Of a DNA stretch of 64,000 nt, positions 34,434 through 46,572 are shown in pieces (within the stretch, counting starts at the first letter, position 1; every line of letters begins with the position of its first letter). Under the pieces are notes generated by a model, which searched no databases, was not told the origin of the DNA, and saw only the letters and a list, made by a program, of their open reading frames with translations. Where the stretch lies: NCBI RefSeq assembly GCF_965363235.1, contig NC_134840.1:84850916-84914915 (forward strand). The letters run 5' to 3'. The stretch is from Mytilus galloprovincialis (taxonomy: Eukaryota > Mollusca > Bivalvia > Mytilida > Mytilidae). A program made the position numbers and the translations under genes.

Positions 34434-35040
34434 TTATGCAGTTGAAGTTGGTATATTGCTACTTAAGTGGGGGGAATTTATGGTTTCAAAATTAAAATCG
34501 TCTCGTTTGTCGTAGATTCTGGTACTGAGATGACTGTGTAAGTCAAATTCGATGTATAAGTCTAAAAATGAGGCGGAGGAAGACGTGTCTATTGTTTGTT
34601 TAATTTCTGGTTCTGGGTGAAACCGTAGATCGGGTTTTTTTTTCGTGTCAGCTTTTCTTCGCGATTTCATGACAAAATGGGCATGTTAATTTTTTGCTGA
34701 ATGGGGAAAATACACGTGATGGAATCCAATAAAAAAGTATGGATTATTTAATGACTGTGCATCATCAATATATTTGAATGTAAAATTAAAAGATCTCGCT
34801 TCTTTGATTTTCTTGTATTTGACAAGTGTCTGAAGGAACTGCGATTCATATGAACATAAGAAGGAACTGTGCCCATATGAATGCCGACAATATGTTGAAA
34901 AAGTCTATCCCATAATTCAACAAAATAGTTTGTCAATAATAAAGAAACAACAGCATACTGACAATTTGTTCCTTTGTGTAACATGTTTTTTTCTTTTTGT
35001 TCGCTATTTACAAAATACGTCGTATGATATCTCAAAATAA
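34434..35040 (-). mobile_element. Penelope-like reverse transcriptase fragment
   Basis: The minus strand from 35035 reads LWDRLFQHIVGIHMGT, a YVHMN-like stretch, and KYKKSKKRDLLIL-like text. After a gap, 34670-34434 reads SASFLDLYIEFDL, IYDKRDDFNF and SSNIPTSTA. These are consecutive blocks of the same reverse transcriptase family as at 1323-1622, covering the GxPMGT region and the region after the catalytic box. The catalytic YIDD box is not intact here. Remnant only. Confidence 0.68.
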
Positions 35041-36144
35041 TTAATCTATAGCGTATGCTACCGTATAAAGTTGAAAGTATTTTAGATAATTTCTTTGAGA
35101 CGATGTCTCAATTTCACATGGAACATTGTAGTATACAGGGTTGAAAGTTTAAGAGTTTTAAACTAATTGAAAATAAAATGGAATTAAGCTGATCCAGAAG
35201 TTTTTCCAGTTGTTTAGAATCCAAATATGGTTAATACCAATACGCGAACAGTCATGTCATGTTGAATTATGTTTAAATCCCCAGTAACAACATGGTCAGA
35301 TGGGTTGTAAATATAAGGCGAGTTGGATCAGTCACATGTCAGGTTTTTTTATGTATTGTTCTTCATCAAGGTCCTGCAATGCTTGTTTATAGCTGAATAC
35401 TTTTGATGTAATGGTTCTGGTGTAATTGTAGGATACAATATAGGAACAGACTGATTTTGAAGATAAAGTGGAATTTTAAATGTTCCCTCTTTGAGATTTA
35501 GAACGTCAGTGATGGTGATTGCATTAATTCTTCTATTGGAAAACAGAACAGGAAGAAATTTCCTGTTTTTCTCATGTAAAGGTTGTGATCTTACTGGTTT
35601 AAATAGACGGAAAAAGTAAAATCAGAAAAATACTGACCTCAGAAGAAAATTCAAAACTGAAAGTCCCTGATCGAATGGCAAATTCAAACGAAAAAAAATA
35701 TCAAACGAATGGACAACAACTGTCATATTTCTGACTTGGTACAGGCATTTTCAAATGTAGAAAATGGTAAAAAGCTACATCACAAATTATACTGACAAGT
35801 CTGCATATTGGAGAAAATGTATTTATGCATGTTTTAATTTTGTCTATCAATCATTTTAGAAAATTATCTGGCAGGGAAAAAAAGAACAGTTCTAATGTAA
35901 TGTAACCCTAGCGGATAATGAAGATATGAAAGAAGGTTGCCAAGGCTCCTAGATGGTGATCTAGATTTCGCAGACTTTGGTGTTTTTTTTATATTATACC
36001 GAACGGTAATGTTTTTGCCCATGACTACCTTGGTGCCGTAAGGTAGTATTAAATAAGACAATTAGTTTTACATTACTTAACTGGTACATTTGATAACTAT
36101 TAACATAACTGCACCTACATCTTTGATTTTATTATTGCAACCAT
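35041..36144. other. No gene recognised
   Basis: AT-rich sequence. It may include more worn parts of the adjacent Penelope-like copy. A dispersed repeat piece ('aaaatcagaaaaatactgac') lies at 35615-35760. Confidence 0.45.
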
Positions 36145-37170
36145 ATGGCATTGAAGTACATAGCTAAAGGGACAAACTTGACAGACGTCTTGGAATCCGT
36201 TATAATAAAATCCAAAGTACTGGTAATTCAGACATCCAAGATGAACTTTCTCGACATAAGTGGATTAGCGTCTTTTAATGAAGACATCTCCGTTATGTTT
36301 AACAGCCATTCTTTAATCTTCAAGTATTCCACATTATCAGGTTCTAACTTTATAACTACAAGTGACTTTAAAATAGATGTAAGCAAGAAATATAATATAC
36401 CAGTTTTGCGGGAAATTTAGATATGACAAACTATACTAGAGATATTTTATTGTTAGATGACAAATTTCAAATGAGAATTCTCAAAGATAATGGAACATTT
36501 AAAATGTATCATTTACACCCACAAATGAAAACTTATATGGTATTCATGCATATTACAGATAATAGTGAAATTGTCACTGGTTTTACTTATGATTGTAGAC
36601 ATGTCGCTTAATTGTTAACTTAAAATAAAAACCAATCATTGTCAGTACGATTATCACTAATCCGAGATAAGACAGATTGAATGTCGTAGCAACGGTACAA
36701 AATCTCTTTTTTCCATTTAAAAAAAGATCAAACATCAATAGATATTTTTGTGTGATAGAGCATCCAAGGAATTCATAAATGCAAAGACTTGGTTAAGATT
36801 GGTAAATGGGGACAGCATGAGTGGATATACAGCTATGATACAACAGTTTTCTCCCTATGACATTGTACCTTTGATTGTATACGTTTTTAGAGAATAAAAG
36901 TAAAATCATAAAAGTACTGAACTTAGAGGAAAATCAATTATTGTACTGTATTGTCGCAACATTTTTGGGTTTATTTCTTGCGTCTTCGATTGGTTGTCAT
37001 TCACGTCCAATCCAAGGATGTGCAATCCATCTGAAATTGTATTGCAGACACTGACATAACTGTGCCAATTAGTATATGTTTTTACAAAAGAGACAGTTAT
37101 TAATTGGTTAATCAGATTATGGAAATTAAACTGAATCTCCTGAAATTTATAGAATATTATTATAGCAAGG
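36145..37170 (+). pseudogene. TRIM-like pseudogene, copy 6 (propeller relic)
   Basis: Only the C-terminal half is present. LTDVLESVIIKSKVLVIQTSK matches the propeller start VLGSVIRIPK..QTFEV of the sisters, followed by DISGLASFNEDISVMFNS and a second frame at 36423-36611 (DILLLDDKFQMRILKDNGTF). Beyond this, worn blades can be traced to about 37170 (ISICFYKR-like). The B-boxes and coiled coil are absent. An unrelated dispersed repeat piece sits at 36893-36940. This is the most decayed member of the array. Confidence 0.82.
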
Positions 37171-39224
37171 AATTGTTCATGTTGCGCAAATGTAGTATGT
37201 AAATTGATTCAAACAGTGTGGTATCTTGAATTACTACATATCCGTCTTCTCGAGTCAACACCAAATAACTTTCAAATTATAAAAATCAAATGTAAGTGTC
37301 GTTGGCTTAATGTCTAATTGACGTTTAACACAGAATAGAGTATACAATCATGACCCAGTTAAACTCTTGTGTGCTGTCTCATCATAATGCAATAGTTTGC
37401 CTTCCTCTAGAAACATGACATTTTTAATGTTATTTTAGGGGTTTTACTTTAAAAAAAAAAAAAAAAAAAAAAAGGCTTTTCTGACAATCAAACCTATTGT
37501 ATCATTCTTATATCATAAACAGAAATGGCATGAATCGGACCAAAATTGTTTTAATTTGTCTTGCTATATGACGCTGAGAAACTAATAGTTGTATAAAGCT
37601 TGTTTCAGAAATGCATAAATGTCAACTCTATTTGACCTTAATTATTCTTAACCGTTAAAATATATAACGTCAGAGTACTTAAATTGCACCTATTCAAAAG
37701 ATTCGCTGCGAAAACTTACAAGTGTTCTTTGAGACTTAATGATATGTTTTATCATGATTGGACATTACACACGTCTTCAACAATGGTAAATATATTTAAA
37801 TATACGCTAAATGGTCCCAATATATATCAACAAATGAAGCATTCATAGAAAAAAGTAAAATCTACGAAAACGTCATCTTTAAAAACTTAGCAAATTAAAT
37901 TTTTACAAACATCTATTCTTTAAAAAACTTGAAAGAAAGCATGGACTAATGTCAAATTGTTCTACATATTTGAAGAAATAAAACAAAAACATCTGTTACT
38001 AGCTTTGCATGGATGCAATTTGGACACTCCTCGTTACAGAATTATGGGTCTTTGGAGATCAGTTCAAACCTACTTTTCTATGATTCAGTATGGATTCAAA
38101 ATAAAATTGGTGGAACTATAAATTAGATCTACACATCTACAAAATAAACACAGAATAGAAACTTTTTCTGGTCATAAATAAACGTGGGTGAAAAAACTGT
38201 CGAAATAGGTGCAATTTGGTTAGTGTCACTTCGTTTGAAGTTCTCTCGGGGTTTTTTAAGCATGAATTGTAAATGCTAAACATTTAGATCTGAACTTCTA
38301 TAAATTACCGTTGCCCCTAATATAATATATTTGTCATATATAAATTAAATGTACTTGCTGTGGATTCGTTTATTTCAATGAAATAGCACCCTCGTTTGCA
38401 AACATGTATTTTTTGTTTTGGTTTATAGATGTTGAAACGGAACAACAGGTAAACAGTTACATGTACCTATTGGAAGGTGCCAAGCATTTTTTTTGTGTTG
38501 CTTTATGTGAACATTGAAATATAAAAAGTTATGTTAACAAACGATTTTTTCTTTACAAATACCGTCCCGATCTGGTTGTGTAGATTTAAAATAAAAAGCT
38601 GATATTTGCAAATTTCCATAACTCATTTAATTAATAACAAATGCATTGTTTGTTTTTCCTGTAAACAACATTTCATTGTTTTCTCAGTTTATTAACATAT
38701 GAGGGCTTGACATCAAGGTTAATGACCTAATATTTTTAATGTTGTTTAATAGCACAAAATAAGGTACACTTTATCCAATTAATAAAATAAAACTGGCTTT
38801 AGTTTGAAGGCAACATAACCACTGATATATTTTAACATCTGCCAAGCAATAACAGATGATAAGCACTCCTTAAATAGTGACTGTCTGTGCAACGGGAAAG
38901 ATTTACAATCGAGTATTTCAATTTGCAATCTATTGAGAATATGTCAGTGATATTTTTAAACGCAGTGCATATCGGTCGACCAGAGAATTTAAATTCTTTT
39001 GTTTTATAACAATTACAATATCTGATTTGACTGTAAAATTAGTTAAATACGTGCATGCTTACTTTGACTTGTATAGAGTCATTGGAGTAAAACAGTAGAT
39101 TTGCCACTAATTTAAATTATAGACAATGAGAGAGAATTTATTTCACAAACTTTTTAAAGTTCTGCACATTTGAATTTTTTATCTTAGTACTTCTATCTGA
39201 TGAACACTGGATAAACATTTAAGA
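37171..39224. other. No gene; 5' flank of TRIM-like copy 7
   Basis: AT-rich. It has a 23-base A-run at about 37451-37473. The stretch 38945-39105 matches the upstream flank of copy 4. No other structure recognised. Confidence 0.55.
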
Positions 39225-40916
39225 ATGGCAAGTCAATATGCAAACTGTCAATTTTGCGAAGAATCAGCTGGAGTAAAATGGTTTTGCCAGTCATGTGATT
39301 TAAATCTTTGCGATGTATGCAATACAAAAATTCACACAAAAATTCATACAAAAATTGAAAAATTGTCTGAGCACAAGGTTATTCCTTTTAAACATGGAGG
39401 TAATATTGACGATTCGGAAAATGAAAGAAAAGTGGACTTGAAGGAGATTGCATGTTCTAATCATATTAGTGAGAAATGTATAACATACTGTCTAAATTGC
39501 GATAAATCTTTATGCTCGTCATGTGTAGTAAGACAATTTCAGTATGTGGAACTTAATAAATTATATGAAGATAAACATCTTTCACTCAAAGACTTAAAAA
39601 GTAAAATTGACGAATGTTACCCATTCTTTGAAGAGAAAGCAACCCTATTCAGAAAAATGGATGATTGTGAGGTCATAAAACACAACGAAATAAAAGAGAA
39701 AATTTGTAATAGGAAAAATGAGGCAAAAGATGTAATAACAAAGGAGGCATCGAATCTTGTAGAAGTTATGGAAGGTATATGGGACCCAGAAAATAACCCA
39801 GTAGTATCAGAACGCAAAAGACTTTCTCTGATAGAACAAGAATTATTGACAAGAAAAAATATGCTTGACGAAGTGTTAGAAACACAGGATCCTGCTTCAG
39901 TTTTCTTAACTGTAGAAAAAATCAGCTGTGAAATGCCACAGAAATCAGCATTAGAAATAAAACCTCAAGAACTGATTCTTCTTGAGCCAACAGAGATTTC
40001 TCTGAAAGAAGTATTGGGATCCGTAATAAGAATACCCAAATTAATACTAATTCGGACATTTGAGGTTGATTTTCCCGAAATAAATGGACTAGTGTCGCTA
40101 AATGATGACATATGTGTTATTTACAACAGTAATTCTCGAAGATTTGTGTTTTTTACAATATCGGGCTTAAAGTTTGTCATTACAAATGATATAATAGACG
40201 TAAGTTTAGAAAGTACATATTCCGCTTATGCTAAGATTTTAGATATAACAAATTATCATGGAGACATCTTACTAACAGATGACAAATTTCAACTTAGGCA
40301 GCTTAAAAAAAATGGACAATTTGAAAACCTGTCATCGTCAATAACGAACGATTATCTCCAGTTTAACGGTATTCATGCAACTGACAATGACGAAATTATT
40401 TTGGGTTTTACTAATAACTCAAGGTCTTCTGCTGGAATTATAGAACTAACTCATATGAAACTCAACATGAGTTACACGCAAGACACAAGCATTATGAGAC
40501 GCGTTGAGGGCAGTAGTAAAGCATTATTTACTCTTCCAAAAAAGATCACTAAAAACATTAATGATTATATGTGTGTGATAGACCAGCCCATGGATTCAGA
40601 CAATGGAAGAGTTGTAGTCATCGGGAAATTTGGAGAGCCTAAATGGATATACCGTGGCCATCCAGACATAAACTCAGAAAATGCATTTTCTCCGAACGAT
40701 ATTCTCACAACATCTTCGGGTCTTGTTCTTGTGGCTGAGAGAAAAACAAATGCAATTCATGTCCTTTCGAAGGATGGGCAATTCATCTGTAATTGTATTG
40801 CAGACAGTGAAATAACTGAACCAGTCAGTATATGTTTGAATAAAAAAGGACAATTAATGATCGGTTGCATGGATTCTGAAAAAACTAAGTTGCAAATAGC
40901 CAATTTCATTGAATGA
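39225..40916 (+). CDS. TRIM-like B-box/coiled-coil/NHL-like protein, copy 7 (intact)
   Basis: Intronless 563-aa frame. B-box 1 (CQFCEESAGVKWFCQSC, CDVCNTKIH) contains a small in-frame duplication giving IHTKIHTKIHTKIEK, which lengthens the spacing to the last histidine. The second zinc module is CSNHISEKC...CLNCDKSLCSSC and lacks the final histidines, as in copies 2 and 5. Coiled coil and propeller follow; the last blade is CLNKKGQLMIGC. Closest relative in the window is pseudogene copy 1 (shared WDPENNPVVSERKR-like text, ETQDPAS, EISLKEVLGSVIRIPKL). Start context is favourable (A at -3, G at +4); AATAAA is at 40958-40963. No signal peptide or membrane helix. Role unknown; immune or developmental TRIM-like function is possible only by family analogy. 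Confidence 0.9.
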   Translation: MASQYANCQFCEESAGVKWFCQSCDLNLCDVCNTKIHTKIHTKIEKLSEHKVIPFKHGGNIDDSENERKVDLKEIACSNHISEKCITYCLNCDKSLCSSCVVRQFQYVELNKLYEDKHLSLKDLKSKIDECYPFFEEKATLFRKMDDCEVIKHNEIKEKICNRKNEAKDVITKEASNLVEVMEGIWDPENNPVVSERKRLSLIEQELLTRKNMLDEVLETQDPASVFLTVEKISCEMPQKSALEIKPQELILLEPTEISLKEVLGSVIRIPKLILIRTFEVDFPEINGLVSLNDDICVIYNSNSRRFVFFTISGLKFVITNDIIDVSLESTYSAYAKILDITNYHGDILLTDDKFQLRQLKKNGQFENLSSSITNDYLQFNGIHATDNDEIILGFTNNSRSSAGIIELTHMKLNMSYTQDTSIMRRVEGSSKALFTLPKKITKNINDYMCVIDQPMDSDNGRVVVIGKFGEPKWIYRGHPDINSENAFSPNDILTTSSGLVLVAERKTNAIHVLSKDGQFICNCIADSEITEPVSICLNKKGQLMIGCMDSEKTKLQIANFIE

Positions 40917-41150
40917 GACTTTAACAGTTCATTATGCACTTGTTTAATTGTGAATGAAATAAAACTTTGAATTATAAAAGAATTTCAGTCATATACATCT
41001 ACGAATAAGTTAGTGTTTGACTAATTATAAAATTACAAAGATCTGGTGTAAAAGGCATAATAAACGATGATGAAAATTGCAAATGCGTAAAACGAAACTT
41101 AAGCACTCTTTTTGCAATTTAAAGATCTTATACAAAATCAAAACAAACTA

Positions 41151-42110
41151 GAGGGTCCAATGACCCTGTGTCGCTCACCTTAGATTTTTTTTGATGCATG
41201 AAATAACAATAATACTTTTTGTTAAAGGAAACTTTGTGAACCTAAATCTAATCTTTCTTGTGATTTAACTTAAATATACTTTCAACTAGTTTATTTTTTT
41301 CATTTTTGAGGTCAAAAACACACTTTTTAAGTATTGTGTTGTTCTCTCATGGACATACATAGAATTCGAAATTGACATTCAAACTTCAGAATCTGTTGAA
41401 CAAGAAACCAAAATACTTACATTATTGCTGTTTACATTTTATCTCTATCTATATTAATATTTGAGATACTTACAATTTTCTAAACTTGGCCCTTTAGATA
41501 CAGAGGAAAATATTTTGTAAAATTTACAAAAATTTACCAATTTAGGGAAAATTGTTGAAAATTGACTATAATGGGCAATAACCCCTTTAAGGGGTCAACT
41601 GACCATTTTGGTCATGTTGACTTATTTTTAGATCTTATTTTGCTGAACATTATTGCTGTTTACAGTTTATCTCTATCTATAATAATATTCAAGATAATAA
41701 CCAAAAACGGCAACATTTCCTTAAAATTACCAATTCAGGGGCAGCAACCCAACAACCAGTTGTCTGATTCATCTGAAAATTTCAGGGCAGAAAGATCTTG
41801 ACCTGATGAACACTTTTACTCTGTGTCAGATTTGCTCTAAATGTTTTTGTTTTTTAGTTATAAGCCAAAAACTGCATTTTACCCCTATGTTCTATTTTTA
41901 GCCATGGCGGCCATCTTGATTGGTTGGCCAGGTCACGCCACACATTTTTTAAACTAGATACCTCAATGATGATTGTGGCCAAGTTTGGTTTGATTTAGCT
42001 TAGTAGTTTCAGAGGAGAAGATTTTTGTAAAAGTTAACGACGACGGACGACGACGATGTACGCCAAGTGATGAGAAAAGCTCACTTGGCCATTTGGGCCA
42101 GGTGAGCTAA
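41151..42110 (+). repeat. Dispersed element ending in a 13-bp-stem hairpin
   Basis: The left edge is 'gagggtccaatgaccctgtgtcgctcacc'. The right edge is AGCTCACTTGGCC-ATTTG-GGCCAGGTGAGCT (42078-42108), followed by 'aaaaag'. Internally two similar blocks ('attgctgtttacattttatctctatct' at about 41425 and 41650) form a tandem. The right end is shared with 30766-30870. A hairpin close to the 3' edge with CTAA after it is reminiscent of a Helitron end, but no 5' TC start is established. The open frame 41562-41801 is internal repeat sequence. Confidence 0.6.
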
Positions 42111-43985
42111 AAAGAGAATAAGAACTATTAAGATAAACTTATATCTGAATTTCCATTAACATTAAGCACCGAAGAACGATCAACATTTTTACTACTTTGA
42201 CGTGTTTTCTGCATACATTTGTCATCCCTTTGGTAATAATTCCTTTCGACTTATTTCTTAATTCATATGATACAGATAAAGTTCTAACGAGAGGATTTTT
42301 TTTTAAAAAGATAGCATAATCCTTCAATTTCAAGTTTCGTAACGTAGTACGTTTTCACACTAAGATATTCAGAAATTTTGTTGACGATGATGAATTCGTC
42401 TATTTCTTTGAACTTGAAATAAAGGTTACTACCAATATAGTTAAGTTTGCTTATCAAACTATTCAGAATTAGTGTCGCTTGAATATAAAACTTTACTACA
42501 AATGAGAAGAAATCAGCTGTCTAATTGTGAACTTCCCATTTCTATGTAGCAACATTCCTGCAGCGCCTGCATATGGAATTTATCTTTACAATAGCAAATA
42601 TTCCAGAGTTTGTGTTTTCTATCATGGTTTTTTGGTTAAAGGTTGCTACTAACAAAAGACAAATAAAATATTGTGCCAAGGATAAGTCAAATGCATCCCT
42701 TAAAAAAATTATGGTGCTATCGTGGGTAAACCGTTATGGAATATCACTCACAGATGATCGCGAAAGAGTTCCCTTTACTGTAGCATTTGAAAGACTTTTG
42801 ATAGTCTCTACGATTTTCCCGGTCTCTCATTTAACTATGGGTACTGCTTTTAGTGCTTTAATGTTGTTATATCTACCTGACCTTACTTACAATATGTTGT
42901 TACTTTGTTAAACACATTTCTGTAACATTAGTTTCAATTGAAATTGCACTACTGCCTTCGATCAATTTATTTTGTATTTTCCATACATTAAGATACTAAT
43001 ATTCCAAGGAAACATTGTATTCTTGTCTTTTATTTTTGCTAATTTTCTGTGTCTATATTCTTTGTTGGGTTTCTTTGATACACATGACGTGACACTGTAC
43101 TTTTAAATCCTGTCATTATGTTATTGTGCTATTGTAAATTTTGTATTCTTGTCTTTCATTTTTGACAATATGCATTTTTGTGCTCCTTTGTTACATATTT
43201 GTTTGTTCTAATATTGATTATGATTATTAAATAATGTTTACTGATGTACCCCTATTTAGGAAACTTATTTTTTTGTACCCCTATTTAAGAATATTTTTTT
43301 TTCTTCCTTTTATGACTGTTTTGTTACCACATCGTTGTCAATGAACTGGATTTTAATGCGACTGTCCTACAAGTGTGAGGTTAAGCTACCTTTAAAAAAA
43401 GGTTTAATCGACTATGTTCTACATAAGGCAACGCCTGTACAAAGTCAGGAATAGAATATGACAGTTGTTTTCCATTCCTTTGATGTGTTTGAGATTTTGA
43501 TTTTGCCATATGATAAGGGACTTTCCGTTTTTTTTGTGATTTTACTTTTTTCAAGGTCAGTTCAAAACATGATTATCTAAACGAAAAATGTAACGTTCTA
43601 CAAGGAATGAGATAAACCGGCACAAAAAGAGCATGTGAAATTTATCTAAATGTATAGATGTTAAAAACTAACAATTGAAAAGCAAAAAAAACTATTTTGA
43701 TCCCAAACAAAACACTTGATGAAAGTCAACAAGACATCTAGATATGTTAACAAAACCCATGAGCGTCAATCTACACGAGAAAACAATATTTTTCAAATAT
43801 ATTATGAAGCATAACACATGACAGTGGAAGATTAAATTATAACACAGACAATAAAACAACACAATCATGGCAAATCCTGCACAATCAAGTACGAAATGAA
43901 TAAAAGGAGATGAGAAAAAACTATGGGGAATAGGATACAATCAGTAAAATTACATATAAGACAGTAGGTTTTTTTTTTTATGAAA
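42111..43985. other. No supported gene
   Basis: AT-rich. A 112-codon open frame at 42573-42911 shows hydrophobic stretches but no recognisable domain. A dispersed repeat piece, inverted, lies at about 43440-43556 ('ttgatgtgtttgagattttg', 'gggactttccg'). Confidence 0.45.
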
Positions 43986-43989
43986 GTAT

Positions 43990-44250
43990 CACACACCTGG
44001 AAAGTGTGAAAATGTACGAGCGTAATGTAATAACTGAGATATGTGATGCCATACAATGGATAGGAGAAGAGGGTATTTTACTGTTGAGAAATGGGAAGTT
44101 ATCAATGGGAAAATTAAAATCATCACTATTGTCATAAATACTAGTGTGAAGTGCACCTGTGTCAATTTCGAGAAGTATATCGTCTCATTTTGGTATTATC
44201 CTCAATTTCAAGCTTGCTTGGATTTTGGAGATGTAAGGAGGCATTAAAAT
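43990..44250 (-). mobile_element. Penelope-like reverse transcriptase scrap
   Basis: On the minus strand the text LHTSIYDNSDDFNFPIDNF then SKIPSSPIHC corresponds to the KLYDKRDDFNFPxVNFPF..SNIPAAP block of the family at 1323-1622. Flanking matches are too worn to place. Confidence 0.6.
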
Positions 44251-44630
44251 GCGGGTTAGTGAGTGGTACAATATCATCACTATAACTGATAATTTTAAAA
44301 ATCTTTGCTAAATGTTTCTTTTCTTTTCGTCTATTGGAAGGTTCTGTATGAATTGGTTAGGGAGGAAAAATGAACCAGATTGTAAATACTACAGTAAATG
44401 GAAGATATACCTGTTCATCTATGAAACAGAGAATGATTAAACAAATCTTTATCATGGAAAGTCTGATATGAATGTCATGCTCATGAATGTTATACTCTTA
44501 ACTGTCTACTGAAGGATTTAAACAAATACTTGATGTCGGATTTGTATCCAAAAGATGAATGCTAACTTCATAAGCGAGAAATAACTTTGTGCTTTATTTG
44601 GCTTTTTTTAAAAAACTTTTTTGGATTCCA

Positions 44631-44674
44631 GCGTCACTGATGAGTCTTTTGTAGACGAAACACGCGTCTGGCGT
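44631..44674 (+). ncRNA. Hammerhead ribozyme motif, class 1, one stem III change
   Basis: GCGUCA, CUGAUGA, GUCU-UUUGU-AGAC, GAAA, ACACGCGU, C, UGGCGU, with predicted cleavage after 44668. The core is intact; stem III has one change that breaks its self-complementarity. The surrounding 44619-44712 matches the inverted copy at 8957-9066 for about 100 bp. Confidence 0.85.
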
Positions 44675-44715
44675 ATATACAAAATTTAGTCCTGGTATCT
44701 ATGATGAGTTTTTTT

Positions 44716-46560
44716 TTATAAAAGACAAAACTGAAATTTAAAGTCGATCATTCTTGAATAAATCACTGTCTCATTAAGCTTAAAATTTTTGCTCAGAGTT
44801 TTTTTTTGAATGAATGAAATGAATAAAAAGAGAGAAAAAGAAACAGATCATGAATTCTCTATTGCTGTGACAGAACTGTAGCAGAACTAGATAATTGCTG
44901 AATCAGGCATTTACAACACATACATTTCTTAATCTTTAAATGTTGAAAATTTCCAAATTATAAAAACAAACAGATATCATTTATAAGATAATTTATTCAT
45001 AAATTGATACTTAATCATGTAGCAAACAAAAGCTATTCTGTTCAAAACACACAGAAATAATGATAACAAATATTGAAAAAATGTAAAAAATACAAAGTGA
45101 CTAAAAACAAATTCATATCAATTTCATTCCAAAACAAATGAAATCATTAAAAACATCATGATTCGCAATTGACTTTGATTTTAAAATAAATGCTACATCA
45201 AACACCCTGTTAAATAAATTAAACTCCCTTCCACCATTAAATGCAATAGCAATACAAACATTAGTACCATGAACAATGAACTACTGTCATTAAAAAAAAA
45301 AGAGTTTGATTTCAATAAAGTCTGCAGGATTAAATCATTCAAAACAAAATTTTCATCACTCTGGTGATTTTTTTTATAGCTTTTACTTAATGTTTAGATG
45401 ATATATGTAATAGAATAGAAACCATGGTATGCGTCAAAGAGCAGAGACAGCCAAAGGTCACCAATGGGTCTTAAATGCAACATACTTTTGCATTGGATTC
45501 ATCAAATTCCAAAATGGAAAATTGTTTTACAATACAACATTTTGCAATATATGAAAATTGTCCACTGGCTTTCAAAGCAAATTAGCAGATTTTTCCCTAA
45601 ATATTTTAAATACAAATACTTTAAATAAACAAATTATTAATAATAAAACTTATTTTTTAAATTTGCAGTACTTGATTGATTAAGTAAAAACTGACACTGT
45701 TAATAAAATATTTCTGACATAAATGGAATGATGCTATATCAGATGGTTTTTGTAATAGTAAGAAATAAATATAAAACTGATTTTTCTATAAATTGTTTAT
45801 AATAATACAACAAAACATTAAAATATTAGAAGGCAGTCATGTTGTTTTTATAAAGTGTATCATATTGGTCCCACTGACTAGATAACCAGAGAAAATGCTG
45901 ATTCTCTATAAATTTGATTTTAAAAATGCAAGTCTTTGACTAAAATTATTATAAAACAAATAATAACTGTAAAAAGGCAAATAAGACATATTCTTGGAAT
46001 ATTTCAATAAAAACTTAACAATAATCTGACAATTGTTATCATTAAATTAGAAACTTGCGTAAAGTTTAATATAATAAAAAAACATAAATTGCAAATACAC
46101 AAGGCAAGCAGCTAGCCATCACTACAGAACCATGAATTAACTCTCTATAATTCTTTTTGATACTTTTTTCAATAGTGTTTTATTACTTACTTATCCTCTT
46201 CTTACCCAGTGGGAATCAGGCCACATAAAAGAGGGTATTCTGATTTCATTTGTTTTGGTCTCTGATACTGTGTGTATGTTGTACAAAATTGATTATATGG
46301 TGCATGAAAATATGTCCATTACAAATTGGTTCTTACATCATATTTACCACAAAAACAAATAACTGAGATTCATAATACAGGACTGAAAAGAACATGTGGA
46401 AAATTAAGATCTAGATAATTCAACTTTAAGTTGCCATATAAACAGGAGGTTTGGCTAGCCATAAACAGGTTCAACCCATTTTTTTCTTAAAATGTCCTGT
46501 ACCAAATCCAAAATATGACTGGTGTTATAAATAGTCTGTTTCTATGTATGTTGGCGTTTA
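44716..46560. other. No gene recognised
   Basis: Very AT-rich sequence without recognisable repeats except short A/T runs. It could be non-coding transcribed sequence, but nothing shows it. Confidence 0.5.
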
Positions 46561-46572
46561 TTTTTATTGCAG

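Noticed and set aside
42573-42911. 112-codon plus-strand open frame with hydrophobic stretches
   Set aside because: No recognisable family and no supporting context such as splice sites or a partner frame; a chance frame in AT-rich DNA is likely.
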